This document shows positions 35,481-48,700 of a stretch of DNA of 64,000 bases, piece after piece. A program made the translations under genes and the position numbers. This stretch comes from Liolophura sinensis (Eukaryota; Mollusca; Polyplacophora; Chitonida; Chitonidae): contig NC_088303.1 in the NCBI RefSeq assembly GCF_032854445.1, positions 9,371,501-9,435,500 on the forward strand. Reading direction: 5' to 3'. The notes below the pieces were generated by a model. The model saw only the letters and a list, made by a program, of their open reading frames with translations, did no database searches and was not told where the DNA came from. The stretch's first letter is position 1; each line of letters starts with the position of its first letter.

Positions 35481-36066
35481 TGCTTGCTAGAGGATGTAGC
35501 AAGCACAGAATGGTCGAGAAGATAACTTCACTTGTACGTCATAGTGGCATGTCATCACACGCCATATGCAATCTATTGCACAGGTGCAGTCAAATTGTGT
35601 GTTGCCTAATTATAACAGCCCGGATCTCGCGCAACTGCTGCAACGGAAAGTCCGGCTTATCGATGTGCATATCGCAGCATACTCACTATATGATAACATT
35701 AACAATATTGTGATGATTTCCACTTCGGACATTGCTCGGACATTTTGGTGAATGTCAAGTTGCAAGCTAAGACATCCAATTCCGAAAAGATTTACTTGCA
35801 GTTCTAAACAAGAAACGCGATACAGGTGTATATCACGGGACAAACAGAAAACAATCTTCCAGTCATCACCATCGTAGTCTGTTTCTAACCTTTGAGGTTT
35901 TATTTACAGCCATGAACATTCAGTACTGATGAAAACTAGTAGAAGGTGGTGATGTTGGAAATTCAGAAATAATGGCAGCTAAATGGGCTCGTAAACCATT
36001 ACGTTGTTGTGACACAGAACCAACCTATGGAAACTAAGGAAAGTTAGTTATAACAATCAACAATCA

Positions 36067-36135
36067 GTTGTAACCACGAACAGCCCGCTGTAACCACGAA
36101 CAGCCCATTGTAACCACGAACAGCCAGATGTAACA
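36067..36135. repeat. 20-bp tandem repeat, 3-4 copies
   Basis: The unit is TGTAACCACGAACAGCCCGC. It lies about 300 bp downstream of the GPCR stop. Confidence 0.75.
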
Positions 36136-36429
36136 ACTAACTATTAATATAACAACCTTTAAATGCCAGAGAACTAAGGTGTAGACGTGTGTTTATCACC
36201 ATTAGTTCGGATCTAATATCCCAAGCAAATGTCAACAGTCTCTACCACCGTTACTCTCTCTCATTCTACATAAGATATTTGGCAAACATGTAAAGCGAAC
36301 TCCCCAATTTGCAATGAAAAGACGTTCATTATTCAGCAGGAAATGAAAAACTTTTTGTTTTGCATTCTCTGTTTTGAACAGATGATTATGCCTCTATGCT
36401 CACAATTAAATGACTTTTAAAAGCATACA

Positions 36430-37518
36430 TTAAGAATGAGGGCTATTCGGACTGTTGCTGTCTTGCTTATCGTACGCAGCGTACGTCGTAGAAGAAGCAG
36501 TGTTCTTAGATGGAAACCTGCAATAGAGTTTTAAAAACGTCCTCCTAAACTGAGCACTCATCGTGCAATACAGAACAAAGTTGATCGCATTGTTGATCAA
36601 AGCTACAATGTCCATTACGTCACCCAATGGAAGATATATCGTTTCAAAGAATTGCGGACGCACAGCACTTAAGATGACGAGTACACCTTGAGGAAATTCC
36701 GTGACTAGGAATAAAACGATGACGGTGAGTAGCATTTTGGTCGTTCTGGAATGTTCCGATAGGCGCAGACTGCTGGCTCCGGATATCACCAAGCGTTTCC
36801 TTCTACTTCTGTTCTTAAAGTGGATGTTGTAAATGAGGAGGGCACCAAATATGGACATGAGAATACAGGGGATTATTTTAGCGGTTACTGAGTACAGCCA
36901 GGCATTTATCAGGTACATAGGGTCGGTCTCTCCACTGCCAAGCTTAGTGTCCTTGAACACAAAGACAACCTGATCGGTGGCATTGTCGTGTATTCTCTCC
37001 AGGACGTTGGACATGTAATTAGGTATAAGAGCAATCACAGATGCTACATATGTGCTAAGGATTATGAGCTTGGTCCGAGCTAGACGTCGACGCCTGGTTG
37101 CCTGACCTTTGCTTGGATTTCTTATGTGGAGATATCTGAAGATTGCCAGCGCCACACACAGCCATATCGATATCGTGTGAGTAGTAGCTGATAAATTCAC
37201 GTGAACCAGCATAAGTGTCATCCAAGATAAGTTGTTTTTCTCCTCTGATATTTGGCCAGGGGGATAAAAACAGTAGAAATGCACAGCAAATGGCACGTAA
37301 GATATCATGGTGATGATGTCAGATACGGCCAACCAGGAGAGAATGTAGTTCGTTGGTGTCCTCATATTCTTCCGCGTCAGAACTGTGACATTGAAGAAAT
37401 TCGTGACGATCCCAAACGCACAAACACAAATGCTTATGTAGCCATGGACATTGGCATAGTAGTAAGCGAATGTCATGAGAGAGGACATGTCTGTCACCGT
37501 AGCGTTGTCCAGCTCCAT
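36430..37518 (-). CDS. DMSR/FMRFamide-like neuropeptide GPCR
   Basis: An intronless 362-residue seven-helix receptor. The start chosen is the ATG at 37518 (MELDNATVTD, with an N-glycosylation site); 31 more in-frame codons exist upstream, but a CTTTGCAG acceptor inside them suggests they are intron and 5'UTR. Helices lie near 27-48, 57-79 (LAVSD with the conserved Asp67), 100-125, 149-166, 204-231, 261-284 and 297-318. The DRY motif is replaced by FRY (127-129). Helix 6 has TEFPQG in place of CWxP, and helix 7 has NNAINFVLYC in place of NPxxY. This combination is typical of the myosuppressin/DMSR and sex-peptide-receptor group, which bind amidated neuropeptides and signal through G proteins at the plasma membrane. 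The third loop and C-tail are basic and Ser/Thr-rich. The exact ligand cannot be told from sequence. Confidence 0.88.
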   Translation of the reverse strand: MELDNATVTDMSSLMTFAYYYANVHGYISICVCAFGIVTNFFNVTVLTRKNMRTPTNYILSWLAVSDIITMISYVPFAVHFYCFYPPGQISEEKNNLSWMTLMLVHVNLSATTHTISIWLCVALAIFRYLHIRNPSKGQATRRRRLARTKLIILSTYVASVIALIPNYMSNVLERIHDNATDQVVFVFKDTKLGSGETDPMYLINAWLYSVTAKIIPCILMSIFGALLIYNIHFKNRSRRKRLVISGASSLRLSEHSRTTKMLLTVIVLFLVTEFPQGVLVILSAVRPQFFETIYLPLGDVMDIVALINNAINFVLYCTMSAQFRRTFLKLYCRFPSKNTASSTTYAAYDKQDSNSPNSPHS

Positions 37519-37619
37519 GGCGTATAGCTCGCCTTGAAACAGGGCTCTGAGTCGCCAACAGTTCGTCGCCCGTACGCTACTGTTCGATTTGAAAAGTCTG
37601 CAAAGACACAATGCGAACA

Positions 37620-40085
37620 GCTCAGATTAGGAAATATCCATTGCTGAACCGATTAATTTTGTGCAGCTGTTTATTACATTTTATTTTAAATCTATAGATA
37701 ATGAAATAGTGAACAACTTTGGCAAATATTGCGCATGACGTCAAACCCAACTTAAAATTCCAGCTGTAAATCAGAATTTATTGATGCACCAATACAGAAC
37801 TTATTGATTACAATATATCACACAAAGGATACAAAGAACAATGATAAAGGTAGATACCATAGCGGGATAATCCCTCATTTAGTATAAATATGTAATTAGC
37901 TGTTAAGAAATGCACTGAACCAAGGATATCATAAGCGTAAAAGGGATCATTTTATTTGAAAATGCATTTATCATGGCCAGGTGTGACTATGGTTCATGTA
38001 TTTATTTCATTGCCGTTGAACACCATACAGAAAACTATTATTTATTTGATAGGCGTTTTATTTCACCTTTCCGACGGTGGCCAGCTGAAAAGGAAGTACA
38101 AGTAGCGTTTCATTATCTCTCTATGCAATGTGCCCAGCAATCTGACTAACCTCAGCTAGATATGTGAGTTTATTCAGATTGTGTTATTACAGTGGTTATT
38201 ATCATTTCAAGTAGACGGCAATCACATGGTGCAACTGAGCGATGGTTCGTGGAGTTAGGGTATAGATAGGCTATTTTGGCTAACAACGAATGAAGCAAAC
38301 GACAATTTAATCACCCGTATTATATCCACATAGTTAGACTGAGGCAGAAGATTTGCCAATGGTTTAAGTTTCATTAGCTCAACGAGAAGCATCAATTGTC
38401 TTCATATAACGTGCAAACTATATTTTTCTTTGATTCCAGCAGGTTTCGTCACTGAACGTCCCTATTTGAGATCACATAAAGATTGGTCGAAAGAAATAGG
38501 TCAGATGCGTTTAGAATGAGAACTATATCGATGGATCAGTTACAATATGGAGAATGGGTGAAGCGCTTTTAGAAGTACTGTAAAATTTAAAAAATAGAAA
38601 GTAAAACATCATGTTATTCAACTGATAGAACAGGTGTAACATCGATACCTGAAATATAAAGCCCTCAATATGAATGTAAGGCTAAACTAGCGATAGATAT
38701 CCGCTTCACCATGTTCACGAACGTTATTTCTTCCAATACATGTATCCCTCTTCGTTGAAGAGGGATTATTATTGATTGAATGTATTGCGTGAACACAGAG
38801 CAGAAGAAACATGACTATTACATTACTTCGTGATGATGCAAGTAGAAACAAAGGAAGAGGGGATGCATTGTAAACCGAGAAATACACACCATTCACAAAG
38901 TTAATAATCGCAAGGCTGGTGAAGAAAATCAAACAATATTCAGTTTCTCAGCGAACGCCATAAAAAGACCTTAGCTAGGTCCGTCATCATTGTCTGACAA
39001 ACATTCTATAGTATTGCTCTCGAAAGTAAAGAACTTTCAACTAACGGTGAAACGCTCGTTGCTGCAGGAGCTAATACTGGTGATGGTCGGTTCCCGGAAC
39101 ATTTATCCTGAGGGGTACCATGTCTCGAAACCAGGAGTGTGCAAAAGCACTTTTCCGCATTCCTACATTCTATTAGCAGTACGTTACATCGTGGTCGTGC
39201 AGGAAGGATAAGGACCTGAACACCGGTTAGTCAAACATCGAATTAATTATTTTGTGGATTTCAAATTAAAGTATATTTTGGTAAAGTAAAACTAAAAACC
39301 TATCCGTTGGTCAACTGTGTTATTGTTCCCATTCTTAGACATGATACAAACGCCTTATAAGATGTCAAACATAGGGTGTAAAAGAACTATCTAGGTGATA
39401 CACTTACTAGACGAAATACATGGTACATTTAATTGAACTATTACATTATTATATGATTATAAACACAACCATTGTCCAGGTTATGCCGAAATGAAGGCAA
39501 CAAGGCACGTGGCGCCAGAACAGATCACGTGTGTGTTGCGATAAGGGTGTAATAACACGAATAGCACACTCTTACAAAGCACAACGCATGTACGGTGAAA
39601 ATCTTTAAAAGTTACTGAATTAAAAAGAAAACTCTATGTAGATTGCAGCCCAGCAATGAAAGGAAAAAATAATTAATAATGTTATGTATTATGTATTATC
39701 ATGCGCGTAGATCATGATATGTTACTTGATATAACAAACCAAAATGTTTTTCAGTTTCTACATCGGTGTGTACAGCCACATTTTACAACTTTCTTTCTCG
39801 TCAGGGATATTCAGTACCAGTGGTATAAAACCATAGCCAAATTCAGCAAGTGAGTCTCAACTGACAACAATGGTCGCCAAACGACAGCGAGACCTTATTG
39901 GCCCGTTAAACACACATATATAAACCTAATACACAATTGTAGCATAATTTTACACGTTGTCATTTGCTCACCGTATGTCGATATCTCTGAAAAAAGACGG
40001 TGATTTCCATTTAGAATAAGTTTGTACCTTTCAAAAAATAAAATTGTTTTGACATCTGTAAGAGCTAAGTTTCCATTTTACCTTG
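37620..40085. other. Upstream region of the GPCR, no exon recognised
   Basis: The CTTTGCAG acceptor near 37597 implies at least one upstream noncoding exon, which I could not locate. One SINE A fragment is at 38038. Confidence 0.4.
38038..38090 (-). mobile_element. Internally deleted SINE A fragment
   Basis: TTATTTATTTGATAGGCGTT joins directly to CCGACGGTGGCCAGCTGAAA; the middle of the core is missing. Confidence 0.5.
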
Positions 40086-40089
40086 CAAA

Positions 40090-40412
40090 GGGGACATACA
40101 GCTCCTTGCGTGACGGCTAGTTATAGCTGAAATAAAGATTTGCCACAGCTCCTTGCGTGACGGCTAGTTATAGCTGAAATAAAGATTTGCCACAACTCCT
40201 TGCGTGACAGCTAGTTATAGCTGAAATAAAGACTTGTCACAGCTCCGTGCGTGACGGCTGGTTATAGCTGAAATAAAGACTTGCCACAGCTTCTTGCGTG
40301 ACGGCTAGTTATAGCTGAAATAAAGATTTGCCACAGCTCCTTGAGTGACGGCTAGTTATAGCTGAAATAAAGACTTGTCAATTCTCCTTGCATGACGGCT
40401 AGTTATAGCTCT
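40090..40412. repeat. 47-bp tandem repeat, about 7 copies
   Basis: The unit contains CTCCTTGCGTGACGGCTAGT then TATAGCTGAAATAAAG. Each unit has AATAAA. Confidence 0.92.
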
Positions 40413-41739
40413 AGATCGTGTCACCACGATATCACGAATCGGCGCATATGGCTTCACCGATACTAATCCTACACGAAAACATCCAATGGAATGGTGTGAT
40501 CCCTGTGATACCCCATCAGAATACGCCATCCCATGGTCTGTGTTGACCCACCAACTGTAATTAGCTGTGTCTGTAGGAATGATGTGGTATATATCAGGTT
40601 TGTCCATGGATGTTTGGCAAAATTACGGCGACGTGAACATATATAATAAGCGCTGTCGGGGTGAAAAATATGATGGGCTTTATTTTGTTTTCCAAAGATC
40701 AAAACATGAAGAACATTGAACATTGACGTTTGAAGCAATTACCATTTCAGTGATGACTGTGGAGTTAACGCTGCCGGAACCAGTAGGCGAGATTGGCTGA
40801 ATTAAGTTGACATATTTAAATCTAAAGGCAACATCAACATTCTCTTAAGGATGCTTCATGGCTCATCCTCAACCTCCCAAGGCATCTGATTTTCACTTCA
40901 ATGCAATCTCGTATAAACGGTTTAGAGAAACAAGCACGGTTTTCGACGTGTTAGGCTAGTAATTGAATAGCGTTTTCAGAGATTATAAACAAGTTGATAA
41001 TGTCGGCATTATAGTGTGATGGAATTCTGAAAGAGCTTGTCATAGAGCAGTAATCAACAACAAACCGACCTGGGGTTTATATCGGAGATGTTTTTTGGTT
41101 TAGGCCTGTCTGTAGGTCATACATCAGTCTCTTGCTGTTCTCAGTCATACCGAATTTTGTCGACAGCGGAGTCAACTGAGCAGTAAGTATACAAGGAACC
41201 TAGCTTAGTCCTTGGGCCGATCTGATTGAATAACCCATTGAATATAACAGAGTATAGGCTTTGGAGGGAAAGGTGGTTGCGTTCGTGAAACATCAAATTT
41301 CACATTGATGTCATCGCTTCCCTCGTTTTACTTTCTATGGTGTATTCCTGCATAAATCAGGATTTTGTTGCGAGACTGAGCATCACCAATTTGCATTGTT
41401 TAATGTTATTGTATGTTATAAAAATGATAACACAGTATTTTGAGATATTCCAAGCCAGTAAAATCTAAAAAATTCCAATAACATTACCGCATTTTTTACC
41501 AAATCCTGCTTAAGCCATAGTACTAGGGGAAGTATAATTTGGTACCATTTAAGCATTTACATGAACAGACACAATAAAACATGTACGTGTGACCATTTTG
41601 CCAGATGTCACACTGTCATCGCTGCTCTGCTTTTACGCTGTATTATGTACGCATTTAAATATATTTTTCCAATATACATTGTATACTGACATATTTTAAA
41701 CATAAAATTACGACACTAAACATGGATAGTGGCATGAAT

Positions 41740-41922
41740 TCTCCTAATTCATTCCTTAATGTACTAGTAAATACTCCTAATTCATTCTTTAATGTAGTGG
41801 TAGCTATTCCTAATTAATTCCTTAATGTAGTGGTAACTATTCCTAATCCATTCCTTAATGTAGTGGTAAGTACTCCTAATTCATTCCTTAATGTAGTGAT
41901 AACTACTCCTAATTCATTCCTC
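41740..41922. repeat. 33-bp tandem repeat, about 5.5 copies
   Basis: The unit is TCCTAATTCATTCCTTAATG then TAGTGGTAACTAC. Its length is divisible by three, so the 113-codon open frame over it is probably an artefact. Confidence 0.9.
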
Positions 41923-42656
41923 TTTGACAAGCCCATACAATCTGTGCATGAAGATTATAGTTGGCCATACAATTATCCATCTTACAATTGGCCATCTCCC
42001 TTCAGCGTGAGTCTCAATAAGGTGAGTGAATGGACAGCAACTAACAAAATGCTTATCACAGTATTATATAATGTCTCAAGAAATGTTTTGAAGATATTAA
42101 TAATACTCTGTGATTTCTGTAGAATACTTTATACCAAATACGAAATAAAAGGATATTTAACCATTTGGTAGTTTCATGGGGACAAAAATGTCCCCAAAAA
42201 TTTCACTCTGACTCCAGACTTCTCCACTAAAATGACAAAAAAAAACGATGGTCAGACCGATATGCTCCAAACAATTATTTTGGTGACTACATGGCGCTTG
42301 TCAGATTGTGCGGTGATTAAGAAGTGATACGTTATTGAGCGAGACTAACAAATCTGAAAATATGAATTGAGACAAGATAAGTTATAATCACATACATGCA
42401 TTGTAAGGACCAATTCCAAATCCAGCCTTGTTAAAGCGATGAAGCATCGCATTCATGTATAATCAAATCTGCGCAGCTTTAAATGTTTGATGAACCTAAA
42501 TACACCAATCACAAGCCTCTTACAAGGTCAGTGTAACATCAATATGAGAATGGGACTATTTCTGTTAGTTTCCAAAATATTAGCTAATCACGGAATAACA
42601 TATCCAGAAACAAATTGTCTCGCTTACTCAATGCTCGCAGCCTGCGAGTTTGAACT

Positions 42657-42752
42657 TAGTTTTGGACTTTCATAATTCTCGTCCAAGTAGTTTTCGACTT
42701 TCATAATTCTCGTCCAAGTAGTTTTCGACTTTCATAATTCTCGTCCAATTGG
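42657..42752. repeat. 31-bp tandem repeat, 3 copies
   Basis: The unit is GTTTTCGACTTTCATAATTC then TCGTCCAAGTA. Confidence 0.9.
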
Positions 42753-42756
42753 TTTA

Positions 42757-42868
42757 TGACCCACCGGGCTTTGTACGGTTTCCCCTCACTATAATGCTGG
42801 CCGCCGTCGTATAAGTGAAATATTCGTGAGTAAGGCGTAAAACGGCAGTCAAATAAATAAATAAATAT
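42757..42868 (+). mobile_element. SINE A copy, 5' truncated
   Basis: CACCGGGCTTTGTACGGTTT, GCCGTCGTATAAGTGAAATA and an (AATA)n tail. It directly follows a 31-bp repeat. Confidence 0.8.
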
Positions 42869-42869
42869 T

Positions 42870-45380
42870 AGTTTCCGAGTTTCATAATTCTATTTCTATT
42901 AGTTTTCGAGTTCAGTTTTTGAGAAAACTATTACATTACACATTACAGAGACGTTACCCATGGAAATTAACAGACACATGTGGACTGACATCGGTTTGAT
43001 ACACCAAAGTATGCACTAACCACAAGCTTGTCACATATTTAATGCACGTTACAATGATATTGACTTTTATGTCTCTCGTCTTGTTTGTTTTCACAGATAT
43101 TAGCAAATTATGGGAACGCTGTCCAAAAAGAAAGCAAATCACTACATGTGTGTTTCTTCATTAGGGCAGATTGTGAATACACGTGTAAGTATGAGCGAGT
43201 TTGTGATAAGTACTGATGTGGAGTAAGAGCCCCTGATGAAGCTAATAAGGAATAATGAGTATAATGACTTGATAGGTGGAAAAGAATTATGAAAAGAAAA
43301 CCCTTGCGTTGCATATTTTCTATGCGTTCCATAGCAATGGCCGCGCTTTAAAAGAGTCCTTGCAAATAGACTACGAAAGCTTAAGTACACTGGCATGCTT
43401 CATATCAGCTTTAATGGCCTGTGTTGTCATGGCTCTTCCTGCTTTGATCCATCAACATTACAGTGATCACCGCTTCGATTCATCGCTGATGGATTCTGAA
43501 CAGGCACTATAACTGACCAGTGGTCAACTTGTCCATTAAGTAGTACCAATCCACAGGCGTAAAATGTTATTCCCCACGGGTATAAATACACGTCATCAGT
43601 GCGACAAAAACACGAAACATTTCCTTGAACCCAGGAGACACACATGACTTGTATTTAAATGTACGCATATTACTTAGAGGATAACCAAAATACGCGAAGA
43701 ACTAGAAACAAACCTGCAGAAAAACCGACTCCATGTAGATTCATGTTTCGCCTAAAAAAACAATGGATGTCAACGGGCTTAAATTGAATATAGGTTACTT
43801 TTTGACTACAATTGTTACATGATTGATTTAAAATATGTTGATTAAATTTAAGATAAAATCGTGACATTTGTGAACACATTTGTCCTTGTCTTTCAATATA
43901 TATTATCCACAGGGTTCCTCAAACACTTAATGATTGCAATGTCGTATTTATATAAAATATGACGACAGATCTCTTTTAGGCTTGATCTAGGAAGCCGGGT
44001 CCGTGATACAGCCACACAAAAATCAGACGATCCTGGGAATAACGACTTGCATGGTAAGTGGCGCACAGTGCTGTACAGCCAAACACAACCATTGTTCGTG
44101 ATAACGCACTTGATTTGTACGGGTCAAAATAAAAATTGCGAAGAGCACCGGGACAGTTTCCCTCACAAGGAGGATGCATGCTGTCGACTGTGGAAATTTA
44201 TCTCAAGCAATTTTCGAAACCAAATGGACATCCACAAATTCATGGGATTACTACATAGGCAAAAGTGAGGTGAAAATAGTCCCGAGCACCATTACACTAA
44301 AGGTTGTCTTGACAAAGGAGATAATGGGGTAGCCATGCCCTTGGTGCATGTTTCTGTTCATTACAAGTTATCCCATGTTCAAATTGTTTCCTAGCGTCCA
44401 ATTGGGGTTAATTATCTGTGTGTTGGACAGCCACGTTCGCCTTTGGCTTGATTTAGTCGGTTTAGCACCCATCGGTGGATGCCTTCAAGACATGCACATA
44501 AAAGCTATGAATGACCTACATGTACCCCTGTCGAGATGCCAGCAGGTAGCTTAGGCTGGACCTCCTGTTCTGAGTTTTCCCAGTACTCATTAGGGGAGAG
44601 ATTGGAGGGTCCCGGAAAACACTCTACTTCAGTATCATAGAAGAAACAGTGACCACAGTTTAGTAAAACTGAATTAAGTTTGTCTCTCTTTTCTTTACTT
44701 CTTTCGAAGTGTATATTAACATATTATTTGGGCTGTAAATTTCAGGAGTGTGACTTTCAATTAATAAGGAATTATATTGGCAGCTTTGTAAATATGTTAC
44801 AGATTAGGGGCCACTTTCATAGAGATGTCGTACTTGTACGAAACGCATGCTTCAGTTCTGTTCACCTGAATCATGTTCTTTTTTGGCTCTTTCCTTGAGG
44901 TAATTACTGCATAAATAGCGAAAATCAATTGCGCTCGTGAAAGTGTGCGTTATCTCTTTTACAGTGCTTGAGCTATACGAGTCTGCTGGACGGTAGATCA
45001 GAAATCTTTGAAGTTTATCAAGGGAGCTAACTTTAGACCGACAAATAGCAAACCCAACTGTCCTTGATTCTGATGGATTTTCGATGAAAACATGTTCTCA
45101 CCAGTGCACTCTGCTACATGTATGTCTTTTGCGTATTTCTTGTTCAGGTAATTTTGACCATTTCTCTCTCCACACCTATGTGCCTTGCAATTCGTATTGA
45201 CTGTCTGAGTCAAAATAGTTTCACCTTATTCGACTCTCTAATAAGAAACCATGATACAACTGTCTACGTTACAATCCTATTCAAACTACCATGCATTAAA
45301 CCTAGGCCCATGTGAACTACATTTGTGTCAGTAAACTCTAGCTACTCCCATGTAAACATACACATCATACAATGGCGCTT
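42870..45380. other. No gene seen
   Basis: Several frames of 60-85 codons, none with motifs, composition or splice signals that would support them. Confidence 0.5.
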
Positions 45381-45384
45381 GCTG

Positions 45385-45540
45385 CTGCCACTGAAGAATT
45401 ATGCCAAAGACACCATATACGACACCCTGCAGTCACATTATGCTGGCACCCAGTCAACCAATTCTGTTTCCTTGCTCTTACCTCTAGGCAACCCAAAATG
45501 AAATAAAATCATGCGCCGACTGTTTCTCACAAATTCACGA
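45385..45540 (+). repeat. Dispersed repeat, possibly a SINE
   Basis: The block ATGCCAAAGACACCATATAC, then GACACCC, then GCTGGCACCCAGTCAACC recurs in shorter form at about 25510-25550. It resembles the middle of tRNA-headed SINEs. No head or tail is clear. Confidence 0.4.
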
Positions 45541-45639
45541 AGGGATCAACAAAGGTACTGTTAGAAGAAAAACAGGAATAATGAAATTAACAGTCAGTTA
45601 TTTGTGTTCAACAATATTTATATTTTAATAGTCTGAATG

Positions 45640-46160
45640 CAATGGACTACAACATGGAGAGTAAAACCAGAGCATCGACGTCTGTGTGATGGTTGGCAAA
45701 TGGTCACACGTAACCGGAGAAATATAGCCTCTTGTTCAATTTACCTCAGTTAAAGTTTCCTTCTAATTGTTCACGTTCATGCTTAAAAAACAGACCCTTA
45801 CAATTAGATGGAGCTAATTAGATGGTGATTAGATATATAATTAGATGGAGCTGGTCTAGAATGACTGAAACACTGTGTTCCTATCACATTTATAGTAAAA
45901 TAAAAACAATATGGAGGGTACAAAACACGGGGACTATTAATCTACCAGCAGAATATTAGTTTATGCAGGCAAACAATACAAAAACATTACATGCACACCA
46001 GGGCAATGGCATGATTGTACGTACTTGATGTTAACACTTTAGTAGGTTATGGAGGTGATTTACGCCGGAATTTCCTCCAGGTCTCTTTACCATGTAGCTC
46101 AGACATGACACAGCTGTGATAACGCCTTTGCTTTCTACCTCTATGTGTCAATATTTAATG
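45640..46160. repeat. Dispersed repeat, copy 1
   Basis: Contains blocks shared in the same order with 49370-49590: GAGAGTAAAACCAGAGCATC, AAATGGTCACACGTAACCGG, CACTGTGTTCCTATCACAT and TTACCATGTAGCTCAGACAT. Family unknown. Confidence 0.4.
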
Positions 46161-46667
46161 TTTATTGTGTAGAGACCCTTAATATAAAGTCCGACAAAAC
46201 ACGCGACTGGTTGTATATAATCGTAAACAAAAACCACCGACCGTGGCAAAAGAAAATAGAAACCAATAAGTGACAGACTGAGCCCCTGACGTACTACCTC
46301 CTTTCCTGTTATTTCCCTTCTTGACTTTGACTCAAGTCATAAACTGCAAGTCCCTAAAAGGCAAAAAAAGAGGAAAGCACTCAAATTGTGGCTAGTACAT
46401 TAATCTGTAATAAAAAAAAAATCAGAAATTTTAAACATCCTATAGTAAAACATTTTATTTGTAGCCCTTTTGGATTTGTGGGTTTATGCCTTGAGGTGTT
46501 GGATAAGTACGGATCCAGGGCTGTACGTGTAAAATAATAAATTAACTGGTCAGTCAACGGACTTCCGGTAGGATACACATACAGTCTCAATCGATGCCAC
46601 TCTGTCCTTCCTGTTAGTCGGCATATTAGACAATGTTCTTGACTTTTCCAGGCTACAAAGTTCAGGA

Positions 46668-46716
46668 TGGAAACCAGAAACCACGACCATCCCGCAGGTT
46701 GTTGAGAGACCATCCC
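46668..46716 (-). mobile_element. SINE A middle fragment
   Basis: GAAACCACGACCATCCCGCA then GGTTGTTGAGAGACC matches the family middle only. Confidence 0.45.
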
Positions 46717-46859
46717 AAGTACTAAATAAACAAATAATCTAATATTGTTAAACATGTTATCTCTTTGAACAACATAAGGGTGGAGGCGACTACGTGGTGC
46801 ACTTCGATAAACATGGGATTGGGGGTTAATAATAATATTATACAAATCACCATTTAATC

Positions 46860-48160
46860 ATCTACATTCAATCCTTAATATACGTGCAGAGCAGAATATT
46901 TGAATATATATTTTCGACAGAATACCACATACTGGTGGCACTGGGACTAGGCTGAAGCCTTGAAATTCTTCCTTGTTCGAATGTAAGTGATACAGAATTC
47001 AAATCCCTGGCGCATCTAACACTAGATTTTAATTATTTCCATCACACCCAGTTGAGATCAACTTCTTTGTCAGATTTTATATTATTAAGGCTCATAAATA
47101 TAATAAAGAGTGGGGATTTACTTAAATTCCGAATCATTAATTGTACATTTTATTAGCCATAATAAAGTTGAATAGTATTGACTGGTGTTATTTTTATTCT
47201 GTATCGATGGCACATATAGTTGTAATGGTGATAATATACAAGTTTACTACGTGAACCTTCTAAAACGATGGACGATGGCAATTCTTGACGAATTTAACAT
47301 ATAGAAAAGATATTTCTTCTCGTCCACTTTAATATGTCTGTTTGTTTATTTGATAAATCTAGTTTACATGCACAATGATGGAAACTGGAAAATAAAAATT
47401 ATTATTTTTAAATACATAATTCATATTCTTATATTTGCTGGGCACAGTTAGACTGAGACATTGACAACCCAATACCGGCAGAATCTCTTTAATAGTATGG
47501 CGTTCTATTCTTTACATACCATAACATTTAAACAGCATATCATCAGTATCGTCATACAGGAATATCTTTATCTCGAATCAAACTACATAGTGGGAACATT
47601 GTATAGGGCGTGGTTTTCAATACAAAATGTGACGGCAAAGTATTCCCAACACCTTACAAGCATTTCAAAGGTTGTCTCACAAGACAATGACGATACAGTT
47701 GACAAATCCAACCCTAGATAATGAAAATTGGATGTATTCCCTGTATCCCCATGGATAGGCAACGGCCTACAGATTAAAGCCCTGACAGACTGTAATGGCC
47801 GGTGTTCTTGTGTCTGGCTAAGATTTCAAGGCGGATGGGTTTGGATCAGGGAGGCCACGTTACGGAGTCCTTACAGTGATGAAATTAAAGTAGGTTCGCA
47901 GACAGATAACTGTCAATACAAGTGAATTACCCTTCAGGCTACACTGATGTCAACCCTGCTGATAATCCATGTCAATATTAGAAGACAGATGTTCGCTCGT
48001 GTGGAAACACATCTTGTGATCTTCTCATTTCTCACGTTCATGCACGGGATAATCGCACTGCTCGAACTGATTGTATTGTACAACTGATGTTCAAGTAACA
48101 CGAGAAGACAACCGAAGAATGTCGTTTATGTACTGTTTAACGCTAATACGTTGTTTTATG
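46860..48160. other. No gene seen
   Basis: AT-rich, without recognised repeats or exons. Confidence 0.5.
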
Positions 48161-48164
48161 AATA

Positions 48165-48352
48165 TTATTTATTTATTTTGTGTTTTACGCCGAACTCAAG
48201 AATGTTTCACTTAGATGATGGCGACCAGCATGATGGTTGGACGAAACCGGGCAGAGCCCGGGGGAAACCCATAACCATCCGCAGGTTGCTGCAGACATTC
48301 CGGACGGCCAGAGAGGGGGCCAGAATAAGCTGGACTTGAACTCACATTGACC
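48165..48352 (-). mobile_element. SINE A copy, long
   Basis: Tail, core (CACTTAGATGATGGCGACCA), GGGCAGAGCCCGGGGGAAAC and the B-box side GGACTTGAACTCACATTGAC are all present. Confidence 0.85.
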
Positions 48353-48479
48353 GCATTGGCGTTTGTACATATTAAAAACATGGTCTATGTACAGGAAGAA
48401 ATACAGTAAGCTTCATTGTTTTGCAATACTAGTTGATCAGTGTTCATGAGGGTTCGTCAGAATCACCAGCTGACGGACC

Positions 48480-48700
48480 ATGGGATGTCAATGGACGGCT
48501 TCGGTCAACTTATGGTTAGAGCGTCCACCTAGAGGTCGGGAGTCCCGGGATCAAACCCAGGTCGCGTCAAACCAACGACTTAGTACTTGCTGCCTCGCGA
48601 GAAAAAGGAAACAGGAATGGTTGGCCCGGTGCCAGTATGATATGGGTTGTCATGTTTGGTGTCTTCGCCACAATACTTCAGTGACGACAGCACCCTGACT
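48480..48700 (+). mobile_element. tRNA-headed SINE related to family B
   Basis: The head contains TTATGGTTAGAGCGTC and CGGGATCAAACCCAGG, which resemble tRNA A and B boxes. A middle block follows (TTAGTACTTGCTGCCTCGC, GGTTGGCCCGGTGCCAGTAT) that is shared in part with SINE B. The 3' end is not resolved. Confidence 0.6.

Noticed and set aside
46381-46845. A 154-codon - strand frame
   Set aside because: It overlaps a SINE A fragment (QQPAGWSWF comes from the SINE), and no domain is visible.
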